Part shown: one piece after another, positions 21,733-28,923 of the stretch
Layout of the letters: each line of letters begins with the position of its first letter
Position numbering within the stretch: the first letter of the stretch is position 1
Assembly (NCBI GenBank): GCA_036846005.1
Contig: DAIUCV010000008.1
Span: forward strand, 1-30,152
Length of the DNA stretch: 30,152 bases
Origin: DATEXQ01 sp036846005
GTDB lineage: Bacteria > Patescibacteriota > Microgenomatia > UBA8517
Direction: 5' to 3'
Translations under genes and position numbers: made by a program
Notes under the pieces: model-generated
Databases searched by the model: none
What the model was told of the DNA's origin: nothing
What the model saw: the letters and a program-made list of their open reading frames with translations, nothing else

Positions 21733-22534
21733 CTCCTATACATCTTCCAGCTTCACACACATAACCGACACAACAATATCCTTTATCGCCAGATGCATCG
21801 CACGGATATCCACCCGGTATACAAATAGGTGTGGGAGTTGGCGTCGGTGTTTTTGCATCGCAGATGCAATCAGAATCTCCCGGACAACTCGCATTTTGGC
21901 AAGAATAAATTGCTAGCATACCAACAGGAAGACACGAAAGACCAGTTGGACATTGTGGTATCCAAATATCGGGATCGCATTCTGAACCGCAAACAAGAGA
22001 ACCACCAGTCGGTCCAGGAGTATTACTTGGACCTGTAGTTGGCGGTGGCTGTGTGGGTGGTGGTTCAGGCATATTAAGGTCGTCAGGGCATTCATATCCA
22101 GCCGGAATACTATAATATGTCCCGACTCCACCTCCAGAGCAGATAACCCATGTATCATCAGCGTCATTTGTTGATTCTAAAGTAGACCATAAAACAAATT
22201 CTGTAGCCGTAGCTGTTCCGTTTGTTGTTCCATTCGATCTATAGCGATAAGAATCTTCTGTATCTGTAGGACAATTTGAAAGATCAAGAGTGTTGCAAAG
22301 ACTAGGTAAACTTACACCTCCAGTATATGACGGGTATTTACCTTTGTTTTTGCTTGCATACTGAACTAGAGCAGTTTCGTACATTCTCAAATCAGACTTT
22401 CTGTTGGTATCTCTTGCCTGTCTTTGTGCTCCCGTAAATGAAACAAGGGCAATTGCAGCAAGAATTCCAATAATGGCAATCACTACCAAAACCTCGATGA
22501 GGGTAAAACCTAAATTCTTATTTCTCTTTTTCAT
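21725..22534 (-). CDS. Pilin with Pro-rich linker and Cys-rich, knottin-like C-terminus
   Basis: A 269-aa prepilin. Leader MKKRNKNLG, then FTLIEVLVVIAIIGILAAIA; the pilin body to about residue 150 is a family A paralogue. Then comes a proline-rich linker (residues 156-176, PEPPPTQPPP type), a block with eight Cys (182, 186, 195, 201, 212, 217, 223, 225), a TPTPTPTP linker and a last module with Cys238, 245, 254, 255, 260, 265. That last spacing, C-x6-C-x8-CC-x4-C-x4-C, is the inhibitor-cystine-knot order. It would expose disulphide-rich modules from the pilus, for surface binding perhaps. Fold is inferred, not proven. Confidence 0.9.
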   Translation of the reverse strand: MKKRNKNLGFTLIEVLVVIAIIGILAAIALVSFTGAQRQARDTNRKSDLRMYETALVQYASKNKGKYPSYTGGVSLPSLCNTLDLSNCPTDTEDSYRYRSNGTTNGTATATEFVLWSTLESTNDADDTWVICSGGGVGTYYSIPAGYECPDDLNMPEPPPTQPPPTTGPSNTPGPTGGSLVCGSECDPDIWIPQCPTGLSCLPVGMLAIYSCQNASCPGDSDCICDAKTPTPTPTPICIPGGYPCDASGDKGYCCVGYVCEAGRCIGVD

Positions 22535-22564
22535 GATCTTTCTATATTTATAATAAAGTAATTT

Positions 22565-23047
22565 TTATTGCTGTACAAGATACTGACAACCACCATTTTC
22601 ACAGGCTATACCGCATTTATCATCACTTCGATTTTCCAAACATGTTTGCAGAGTGTATTCATCATTAGCTGTCCTAGCATAAACATAACTCCCATCAGGT
22701 GAAGGGTCTCCTGGTAATATACTCATATAGGTTTGTTCATTGGTAGCAAATGGTTCATTCCACGCACAAACCGTAGCTAAATCACCTCCGGGGCCACACC
22801 CCACTATTTGACCATTTGAGCTTGCCGGATAAACCGCGTAGTCATTGTAATAAAGCCGTAAGGCAGTTTGAATATTTCTCAAGTCTGCTTTTCTTTGAGC
22901 ATCCCTTGCTCTTGCTCGAGCACTGTTGATATTTGCAATAAGAAGGGTAGCCAGAATTGCAATTATGGATATCACCACCAGAAGCTCGATTAGCGTAAAT
23001 CCCTTATTTAGAATTTTAAGTATCGGATTTTTAATTTTTAAAAGCAT
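22565..23047 (-). CDS. Type IV pilin-like protein (tandem family B)
   Basis: A 160-aa prepilin: leader of 16 residues ending NKG, then FTLIELLVVISIIAILATLL, ARDAQRKADLRNIQTALRLYY and VYPASSNGQIVGC. The body shares CAWNEPFATNEQTY, the LPGDP loop and a late DDKCGIACENGGC cluster with the next upstream genes, making a second tandem family. Probable minor pilin. Confidence 0.88.
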   Translation of the reverse strand: MLLKIKNPILKILNKGFTLIELLVVISIIAILATLLIANINSARARARDAQRKADLRNIQTALRLYYNDYAVYPASSNGQIVGCGPGGDLATVCAWNEPFATNEQTYMSILPGDPSPDGSYVYARTANDEYTLQTCLENRSDDKCGIACENGGCQYLVQQ

Positions 23048-23088
23048 GGCAGGCTCTATTTCATATTACAATAATCAAATATTCTTGT

Positions 23089-23640
23089 CTAATCACTATC
23101 GGTAGGACCTACATTTGCGCTCGTAATCGCAAAGTTGCAATTTTCCCCTCCACCACAGTTAAGACCCAAATCTATATCACAGCTGGGTTCTCCCAATTCA
23201 TTTTTTATACAGTTTCTGTCTTCCGGATTTTCCAGATGCGCATATATCTGGAATGCTTGCTGATTACCTAAAGTTCTATAAAAATATTGTTGACTATCGA
23301 CTGGATCAACGGGAATAATTCTGAAGTAGGTTGTTTCATTATCAGTCATCAAACCTTCTCCCCATATACACCTATCCGATGGATTTACACCGTTATATGA
23401 ACAGGCCAATATCTCTCCTGCTGGATTTCCTTCGGGGTATAACTTGTGATCGTTGTAAAACATCTCCAGAGCACTGGAAATCTGTTTTAAGTCGGACTTT
23501 CTTTGGGCATCTCTGCTTCTTGCTTGAGTAAATCTGAAGGCTGAAAGAGCGATAACCGCCAAAATCGAGATTATGGAAATAACTATTAAAAGCTCAACTA
23601 GAGTAAATGCTTTTGTCAGTTTCTTTTCACTTTTTAACAT
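23089..23640 (-). CDS. Type IV pilin-like protein (tandem family B)
   Basis: A 183-aa prepilin. I start at ATG 23640 (a TTG lies 6 nt earlier). Leader MLKSEKKLTKA ends in Ala, then FTLVELLIVISIISILAVIA, SRDAQRKSDLKQISSALEMFYND and LYPEGNPAGEILAC. It shares CIWGEGLMTDNETTY and the IIPVDP loop with family B, and ends in a Cys-containing, acidic tail. Probable minor pilin. Confidence 0.86.
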   Translation of the reverse strand: MLKSEKKLTKAFTLVELLIVISIISILAVIALSAFRFTQARSRDAQRKSDLKQISSALEMFYNDHKLYPEGNPAGEILACSYNGVNPSDRCIWGEGLMTDNETTYFRIIPVDPVDSQQYFYRTLGNQQAFQIYAHLENPEDRNCIKNELGEPSCDIDLGLNCGGGENCNFAITSANVGPTDSD

Positions 23641-23676
23641 TTTCAATTTAAAAATATCTCTATATCCATTCTTATA

Positions 23677-24300
23677 CTATTGCAGAGAATTTTCAAGAGA
23701 CGTATTTAGACTTGCCTTACCGAAATTGCAGATTCTTATTCCGCACTCAACATTTCTTTTAAGAATCAGTTTATCGTATTCCCTTAAATCTTTCCCTTCA
23801 AATGCCCCGAATATCTGAAACTTTGAACTGTTGGAAATATATCTATAATTTGCTCCTAAACTTTGTTGCGGGTCTTTGGGAATAAGACTTAAATAATGGG
23901 GATAATTATCATCGGTTACATCCATCAGGGAATCTTTACCCCATTCGCAGGGGACTAGATTTATAAGTTTGGGTTTTTTGTTAACAGGAATTTCAAAGGG
24001 CTTTTCCCGTCTGGTATCTGGACCTTTACAGGCAATAATCTTGCCGTCCGGAGAATTTTGCGGGTAGAATCCGTAATCTGCTTTGTAACTTTCTAAACCC
24101 ATGGCTATCGCAGAAACATCTAAATTTCGCTGGTTATCCCTGGCTTTTCTTTCGGAGATTTTAAAATTTACAAAATTCATTAAAAATATAAAAAGAAGAA
24201 TCACTAAAATTGCCCATATTCCACTTTTTTTAAATAAATGCGTATTTCTCACATCCTCCTTACCAATTCTAATATTCACATTCGTTTTGCGGATCTCCAT
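23677..24300 (-). CDS. Divergent pilin-like protein lacking the usual prepilin signature
   Basis: It shares the family B body (ARDNQRNLDVSAIAMGLESYKADYGFYP, CEWGKDS, LIPKDP and FQIFGAFE) but the prepilin site reads KKSG then IWAILVILLFIFLMNF, with no Phe1 and no Glu5. Glu5 normally drives packing into the fibre, so it may stay in the membrane. Start is uncertain: the ATG at 24300 (207 aa) overlaps the previous gene by 32 nt and has no ribosome site, while a GTG at 24252 (191 aa, leader MRNTHLFKKSG) directly follows AGGAGG, with tight spacing. I favour the GTG but list the full ORF. Confidence 0.8.
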   Translation of the reverse strand: MEIRKTNVNIRIGKEDVRNTHLFKKSGIWAILVILLFIFLMNFVNFKISERKARDNQRNLDVSAIAMGLESYKADYGFYPQNSPDGKIIACKGPDTRREKPFEIPVNKKPKLINLVPCEWGKDSLMDVTDDNYPHYLSLIPKDPQQSLGANYRYISNSSKFQIFGAFEGKDLREYDKLILKRNVECGIRICNFGKASLNTSLENSLQ

Positions 24301-24958
24301 TGCTATTTATACATAAATCGTCGCAACTGGGATCATTCCAATAGTTAGGATGACATAGGGGATCAGGTGGTATTTCTCTACAGTCCCCTGAAAAGCAACC
24401 ATAGTATTTAAGCGGTGTGATTGTTGGATCTGGAGTTTGGGTAGCCGGAACGTCTCCTTTTGGCGGTTCCGGGGCATTGGGACTTGTCTGGTAATAATTA
24501 AAGTCAAAGTCCGGTCCGCATCCATTCAGACAACCCAGTTCTTCGATTTGAGCATCATTTTTATTCTCAAGTTCGGTAAATATCCAGTACCACTGGGGAC
24601 ACGCTGGACGATCGGTGTCGGGAATATAATCATAGTCACTTTTGGTGACCGGATCACAGGGAATTTTATTTAAGTAGGGTTGAAGACCGTCTCCCGGGTT
24701 ACAAGCCGGTAGGGGATTAGGGTAACAGTCATGATCTTTCTCATATTCTTCTACAGCCTCCTGAATATAATAAATATCGGATTTTCTTTTTGAATCTCTT
24801 CCCTTGGCTAACTGGGTTGCAAGAACAATGTAGGAAAGAATTAAAAGAACACAAATTATCGCAATAACTATCATTATTTCTATTAAAGTAAATCCGTATA
24901 TGGTGTGAGCAAATTTGTTTTTATTACGGAATAAATTTATTTCTTTTCTGATTCCCAT
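24269..24958 (-). CDS. Pilin with Pro-rich linker and Cys-rich C-terminus
   Basis: A 229-aa prepilin: 22-residue leader ending in TIYG, then FTLIEIMIVIAIICVLLILS and GRDSKRKSDIYYIQEAVEEYE. The body has CYPNP and CDPVTKSDYDY loops. After about residue 160 comes a linker rich in Pro and Thr (PEPPKGDVPATQTP) and a module with eight Cys, including GCFSGDC, PDPLC, DPSC, DDLC and NEC. It resembles the knottin-bearing pilin in plan, but with a different Cys order. The gene lies 13 nt after pilD and is the first of the tandem pilin block. Confidence 0.88.
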   Translation of the reverse strand: MGIRKEINLFRNKNKFAHTIYGFTLIEIMIVIAIICVLLILSYIVLATQLAKGRDSKRKSDIYYIQEAVEEYEKDHDCYPNPLPACNPGDGLQPYLNKIPCDPVTKSDYDYIPDTDRPACPQWYWIFTELENKNDAQIEELGCLNGCGPDFDFNYYQTSPNAPEPPKGDVPATQTPDPTITPLKYYGCFSGDCREIPPDPLCHPNYWNDPSCDDLCINSNGDPQNECEY

Positions 24959-24971
24959 AAACTTATATCTT

Positions 24972-25787
24972 TTAAAAAATCCCTAAATTGACTATGATTC
25001 TTTTTCCCCAAATCAGGGCAATAAAAAAAGCAAAAATTAAGAACGGTCCGAATGCGATTTTATCCTTTATTTTCGCCCTTTTTACTAAAATCAGTATGAT
25101 TCCTATATAGGCACCTGTCAAGAAAGCCAAGAATAACCATACCAAAGAGTAAGAGACTCCAAGTATTGTTCCCAAAGGAATTGCTAATTTGACATCACCC
25201 AACCCCATACCTTTGCCTTTGGTAATAAAGAAAAGAAAATATAAAAGCATTGCGGCAAACATACCGGCAAAAAGATGAAGATAAAAATTATTAAAATGGG
25301 TAAGAACAAGAAAAGTGCCCACTATCAAATAAAGAATAAATATCAGGGTATCGGGAATAATTCCTTTTTCCAGATCGATTATAAATATTGCAATAAGAAT
25401 TATAGAGATAAGAATAAAGTAGGGAAGAGTAAAAACCCCCAAAATATTTCCCCAAGTATTAAAAACACTATCTATAAAGACGGTGTCTTGCAGATTATAA
25501 ACAGTGAAGATCAATAAAAAGGTTAAAGCTGTAAAAAATTCTATGAGAGGATATCGGATGGATATCTTTTTATGACAATTTCTGCATTTTCCTCTCAACA
25601 AAAGGTAAGAAAGAAGGGGAATATTATCGTACCAGGCAATTTCTTTCTTGCATTTATCGCAAAAGGATCTTCCTTTGGCTATAGATATTTTTTTCGGAAT
25701 TCTAAAACTTAATGCAGTTATAAATGAGCCGAATATAAGTCCAAAAACAATTACTGCAAAATATTCAAATAAATACATTAATATCAT
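24972..25787 (-). CDS. pilD: Prepilin peptidase (leader peptidase/N-methyltransferase)
   Basis: Polytopic aspartyl protease, 271 aa, that cuts prepilin leaders and methylates the new N-terminus. The cytoplasmic insert has CDKC (43-46) and CRNC (68-71), the zinc tetracysteine motif of bifunctional enzymes. The catalytic aspartates are in IIDLEKG (Asp138) and GLGDVKLA (Asp198), with several transmembrane helices around them. It serves all the pilins of this locus. Two in-frame ATGs, 9 nt apart, are possible starts. It lies between the main pilin gene (and its hairpin) and the tandem pilins. Confidence 0.95.
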   Translation of the reverse strand: MILMYLFEYFAVIVFGLIFGSFITALSFRIPKKISIAKGRSFCDKCKKEIAWYDNIPLLSYLLLRGKCRNCHKKISIRYPLIEFFTALTFLLIFTVYNLQDTVFIDSVFNTWGNILGVFTLPYFILISIILIAIFIIDLEKGIIPDTLIFILYLIVGTFLVLTHFNNFYLHLFAGMFAAMLLYFLFFITKGKGMGLGDVKLAIPLGTILGVSYSLVWLFLAFLTGAYIGIILILVKRAKIKDKIAFGPFLIFAFFIALIWGKRIIVNLGIF

Positions 25788-25902
25788 TATTCATCACTAA
25801 TGGTCAGTTAAGAAGTCCCAAAAGTATCTTCTCCATATAGACAGCAACAATTATAAATACGGGAAATTTATTTACTTTAACAAACAGTCTTAAACATGCT
25901 CC

Positions 25903-25944
25903 AAGAGGGGGTTAATTAATACAAAAACCTAAAAACCCCCTCTT
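25903..25944 (-). terminator. Strong hairpin between the main pilin gene and pilD
   Basis: Perfect 11-bp arms AAGAGGGGGTT and AACCCCCTCTT with a 20-nt loop. No T-run follows on either strand, so complete intrinsic termination is doubtful. It probably protects or trims the pilin mRNA 3' end and lowers downstream expression. The rest of the 25788-25962 gap holds only a smaller inverted repeat (TAAACA/TGTTTA, 25949-25964). Confidence 0.65.
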
Positions 25945-25962
25945 TACTGTAAACAGCAATGT

Positions 25963-26577
25963 TTATTCAGGAACACAAACAACCCAGTTATTTGCAGTCC
26001 ATGCGGTTGATGCAGCCCCTGTACAATCAGCTACCGGAACAGCTATTCTTGTTCCGTCAACAGCACTTAGCGTAAAGACTGTTTCATCGACACAAGCTCT
26101 GTCTCTATTGGCACGGGCTTGCGGTATATAACATGCATAAACAGACGATGATGCTTCAGCTGCTTTTCCTACATACATAAAAAAGTCTTCACTCGTTGCC
26201 GTGATGAAATTCCTGTTTCTAAATTCAGGTTTTAATTCATTGGTAGTAATCAAAATACCGTCTGTATTACAATCAGCTGCACAAATTCCAATGTTTATGT
26301 CTTGTGCAGTTATAAATCCGTAGAATGCGTCATTATTGGCTACAGCTCCCGATGTTACCCACGGGAACTCCATTCTGGCTGCGAAATATCTGTCGATGGC
26401 AGAAACCATCTGGCTTGAATCAGCTTTCATTCCGGCATCCCGGGCTCTATTGGCCTGCTCGATGGGATTTATTGCTGCGATAACAATCAGGGCGATAATT
26501 GCCAAAATTGCTATGACAATCAAAAGCTCAACAAGGGTAAAACCACCTAATCTCTTTAAATATTTTTGAGCAGTCAT
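25963..26577 (-). CDS. Type IV pilin, probable major subunit
   Basis: A 204-aa prepilin with a classical short leader (MTAQKYLKRLGG) and FTLVELLIVIAILAIIALIVIAAINPIEQ, the best prepilin consensus in the window. The body has a conserved-looking D-loop with two Cys near the C-terminus (ADCTGAASTAW, VVCVPE). It stands alone between pilC and pilD with its own promoter, a purine-rich ribosome site (AAGGGGGG) and a strong 3' hairpin, all of which predict high expression. That is why I call it the main pilin rather than a minor one. Confidence 0.88.
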   Translation of the reverse strand: MTAQKYLKRLGGFTLVELLIVIAILAIIALIVIAAINPIEQANRARDAGMKADSSQMVSAIDRYFAARMEFPWVTSGAVANNDAFYGFITAQDINIGICAADCNTDGILITTNELKPEFRNRNFITATSEDFFMYVGKAAEASSSVYACYIPQARANRDRACVDETVFTLSAVDGTRIAVPVADCTGAASTAWTANNWVVCVPE

Positions 26578-26604
26578 TAAATTATTTCACCCCCCTTCAA
26601 TTTA

Positions 26605-26632
26605 GTATTATGTATCATTATTTATGTGTCAA
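26605..26632 (-). promoter_or_regulatory. Promoter of the main pilin gene
   Basis: On the minus strand a consensus -35 TTGACA (26627-26632), 16-bp spacer and -10 TAATAC (26605-26610), immediately after the pilC stop. The leader is about 20 nt and contains AAGGGGGG. This is the only perfect -35 in the window. Confidence 0.7.
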
Positions 26633-26636
26633 GTGT

Positions 26637-27842
26637 TTAAAACTGACTGGTAAGACTGTAAATTGGTAAAATAACGGCAATCACCAAGAATCCTACTCCC
26701 AAGCCCAAAACAACCATGATTAGAGGTTCAACAGCAGCTGTTAGCGCCTTTACTTTCTGGTCGCTTTCAACCTCAAAAATGTGGCTTACTTTCTCGAGCA
26801 CCTCATCCATTTTGCCTGTTTCTTCACCTACGGCTATCATCTGGGAGAGAATATAGGGAAAAGCTGCCGGATGTTTGGCAAAAGAATAGGCGACAGGAAA
26901 ACCTTTTTCGACATCTTTGGCAGCTTGTCTTAGGGCGTCGCTTATTACGACGTTTCCCATAATGTCTGCTGAGATATTTAAAGCTTCCAAAATAGAAACA
27001 CCCGAGCCCACCATCAAACTTAAAGTCTGGGTTAATTCCGTAAGCATTGTCTGCCTTTGCAGTTCACCGATAATGGGGATTTTGAAAATCAACTCATCTG
27101 TTTTTCTCCTGCCAATCTGAGTTTTTCTGTATACCCGAATCCCGTAAATAATTACAAAACCCAACACTATAAATACCGGCCAATAGTTAAAGGCAAAATT
27201 TGATATTCCCATCAGAATTCGGGTAGGCAAGGGGAGTTCTGCATTAAAATCTTTATACAATGCCATCAGTTTGGGAATTACAAAAATCATCATAATAAGA
27301 GATACTATTACCATTCCCACTACAATTATTATTGGATAAATTAGGGCTCCTTTTACTTTTCCTTTGAACTCTTCCTGGCTTTCCAAATTATCCGCCAGTC
27401 TAACCAAAACTTTATCGATAACTCCTCCTACCTCACCGGATTTAAGTAAGGCTACATACGTAGGATTAAAGACTTTGGGGTGTTTTTCAGCAGCGGCGGA
27501 TAATGATTCTCCTCCCTCTACATCGGCAAGCATCTGGGATACCACCTTTTGCAGGCTACCTTTGCTTTGATTTCTTAAAACCAGCAGCGATTCGGTAATA
27601 GGCAGACCCGCATTGATCATTGTCGAAAGCTGTCTGGTAAAAGTCGAGATATCTTTTAAAGTAATTTTATCCCGCATCTTCCTGACAATCGAAAAAATTC
27701 CTTCTGATCGGGGAACAATGGTAATAACCACTAACCCTCTCTCTCTTACCAGTTTTGCTGCCTGGTTATCGCTTGAAGCTTCCACTTCACCCGTAATAAT
27801 TTGGCCTGTTTTATCTTTGGCCTTATAGTTAAATCTTCTCAT
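26637..27842 (-). CDS. pilC: Type IV pilus platform protein PilC
   Basis: Inner-membrane GspF/PilC protein, 401 aa, with two GspF domains (LKDISTFTRQLSTMINAGLPI and LTELTQTLSLMVGSGVSILEALN) and three transmembrane helices, the last near the C-terminus (LIMVVLGLGVGFLVIAVILP). It is the platform that the motor ATPases PilB and PilT turn to add or remove pilins. The N-terminal FNYKAKDKTGQIITGEVEA is a family hallmark. It starts 6 nt after pilT. Length is the family norm. Confidence 0.97.
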   Translation of the reverse strand: MRRFNYKAKDKTGQIITGEVEASSDNQAAKLVRERGLVVITIVPRSEGIFSIVRKMRDKITLKDISTFTRQLSTMINAGLPITESLLVLRNQSKGSLQKVVSQMLADVEGGESLSAAAEKHPKVFNPTYVALLKSGEVGGVIDKVLVRLADNLESQEEFKGKVKGALIYPIIIVVGMVIVSLIMMIFVIPKLMALYKDFNAELPLPTRILMGISNFAFNYWPVFIVLGFVIIYGIRVYRKTQIGRRKTDELIFKIPIIGELQRQTMLTELTQTLSLMVGSGVSILEALNISADIMGNVVISDALRQAAKDVEKGFPVAYSFAKHPAAFPYILSQMIAVGEETGKMDEVLEKVSHIFEVESDQKVKALTAAVEPLIMVVLGLGVGFLVIAVILPIYSLTSQF

Positions 27843-27848
27843 TTTTTA

Positions 27849-28907
27849 CTAACTTCCTTTAACCAAACGCGTTAATTCTTCCGGTCTTAAACAATAGGTT
27901 TGCGCCACTTCCAAACTAACGGTTCCGTCTTTAACCATCTGTGCCAACGACATCTCAAGCGTACTCATTCCTGCTTCCTGGGAGGTCTGAATGATATTGT
28001 CTATCTGATGCGTTTTACCTTCTCTGACAGCAGTTTTGATAGCCGAAGTTGCCAGCATTACTTCATAGGCAACGACCCTTCCGCCTGAGAGCGACGGCAT
28101 CAGACGCATGGAGAAAACCGCCTCCAAAACATTAGACAGCTGAAGTTTAACCTGATTTTGCTGTTCTTCGGGAAAAACGTCCACAATTCTATCGATTGTC
28201 TGTGCAGCCGAATTGGTGTGCAGTGTTGCAAAAACCAAATGCCCGGTCTCAGCAATCGTTAGAGCCGAGGCAATTGTCTCATAATCTCTCATCTCGCCGA
28301 TCAGAACTACATTCGGATCTTCCCTAAGAATGCTTCTGAGGGCAATTTGCCAAGAATGGGTATCAAATCCCATCTCCCTTTGGGAAATAATGGATTTATT
28401 GGGCTTGATGACAAATTCTATGGGGTCTTCAATAGTAACAATATGCTCGGCTCTGTTTTGGTTAATTTCATTAAGAACCGATGCCAGGGTAGTAGATTTT
28501 CCGTGACCGGTAGGACCTGTTATCAAAATAAAACCCTGTCTTAAATTGGTAAACGAATGCAGAATTTTGGGTAATTTAAGGGCATCTATAGTGGGAATTT
28601 CCAAAGGAATAAGTCTAAAGGCAATGGCGAAACTACCCTTTTGGGTATAGGCATTGACCCTAAAACGTGCCGTTTCGCTGAAGGTCAGTGAGAAATCCAG
28701 CTCTTTATTAATAGTCAGTCTTTCCAACTGTTCGCTATTTAAGATTTCGGGAAGAATTTTATTGATATCATCTGCCGTAATAACCGGCTCGTTGGGAATG
28801 GGAATTAATTGTCCGTCAATTCTTAGGGTGGGGGGAGTTCCTACAACCATATGCAAATCGGATGCTCTTTTCTCGGCAGTTAACTGTAGATACTGTTTGA
28901 TATCCAT
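27849..28907 (-). CDS. pilT: Type IV pilus retraction ATPase PilT
   Basis: Secretion-ATPase family hexamer, 352 aa, that powers pilus retraction. N-terminal PAS-like region with KRASDLHM, Walker A GPTGHGKSTT (131-140, His replacing the common Ser), ATPase Asp box IEDPIEF, the Walker B RSILREDPNVVLIGEMRD, His box TGHLVFATLHTNSAAQT, and the PilT-type AIKTAVREGKTHQI segment (AIRNLIRE-like) needed for retraction. It lies between pilB (16-nt gap) and pilC (6-nt gap), so the pilus is likely retractile. Confidence 0.95.
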   Translation of the reverse strand: MDIKQYLQLTAEKRASDLHMVVGTPPTLRIDGQLIPIPNEPVITADDINKILPEILNSEQLERLTINKELDFSLTFSETARFRVNAYTQKGSFAIAFRLIPLEIPTIDALKLPKILHSFTNLRQGFILITGPTGHGKSTTLASVLNEINQNRAEHIVTIEDPIEFVIKPNKSIISQREMGFDTHSWQIALRSILREDPNVVLIGEMRDYETIASALTIAETGHLVFATLHTNSAAQTIDRIVDVFPEEQQNQVKLQLSNVLEAVFSMRLMPSLSGGRVVAYEVMLATSAIKTAVREGKTHQIDNIIQTSQEAGMSTLEMSLAQMVKDGTVSLEVAQTYCLRPEELTRLVKGS

Positions 28908-28923
28908 GTTAATATTTTTAATA

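Noticed and set aside
20712..22534. A CRISPR-like or direct DNA repeat in the pilin block
   Set aside because: The similarity is at the protein level between tandem paralogues; there are no regular identical repeats with spacers.
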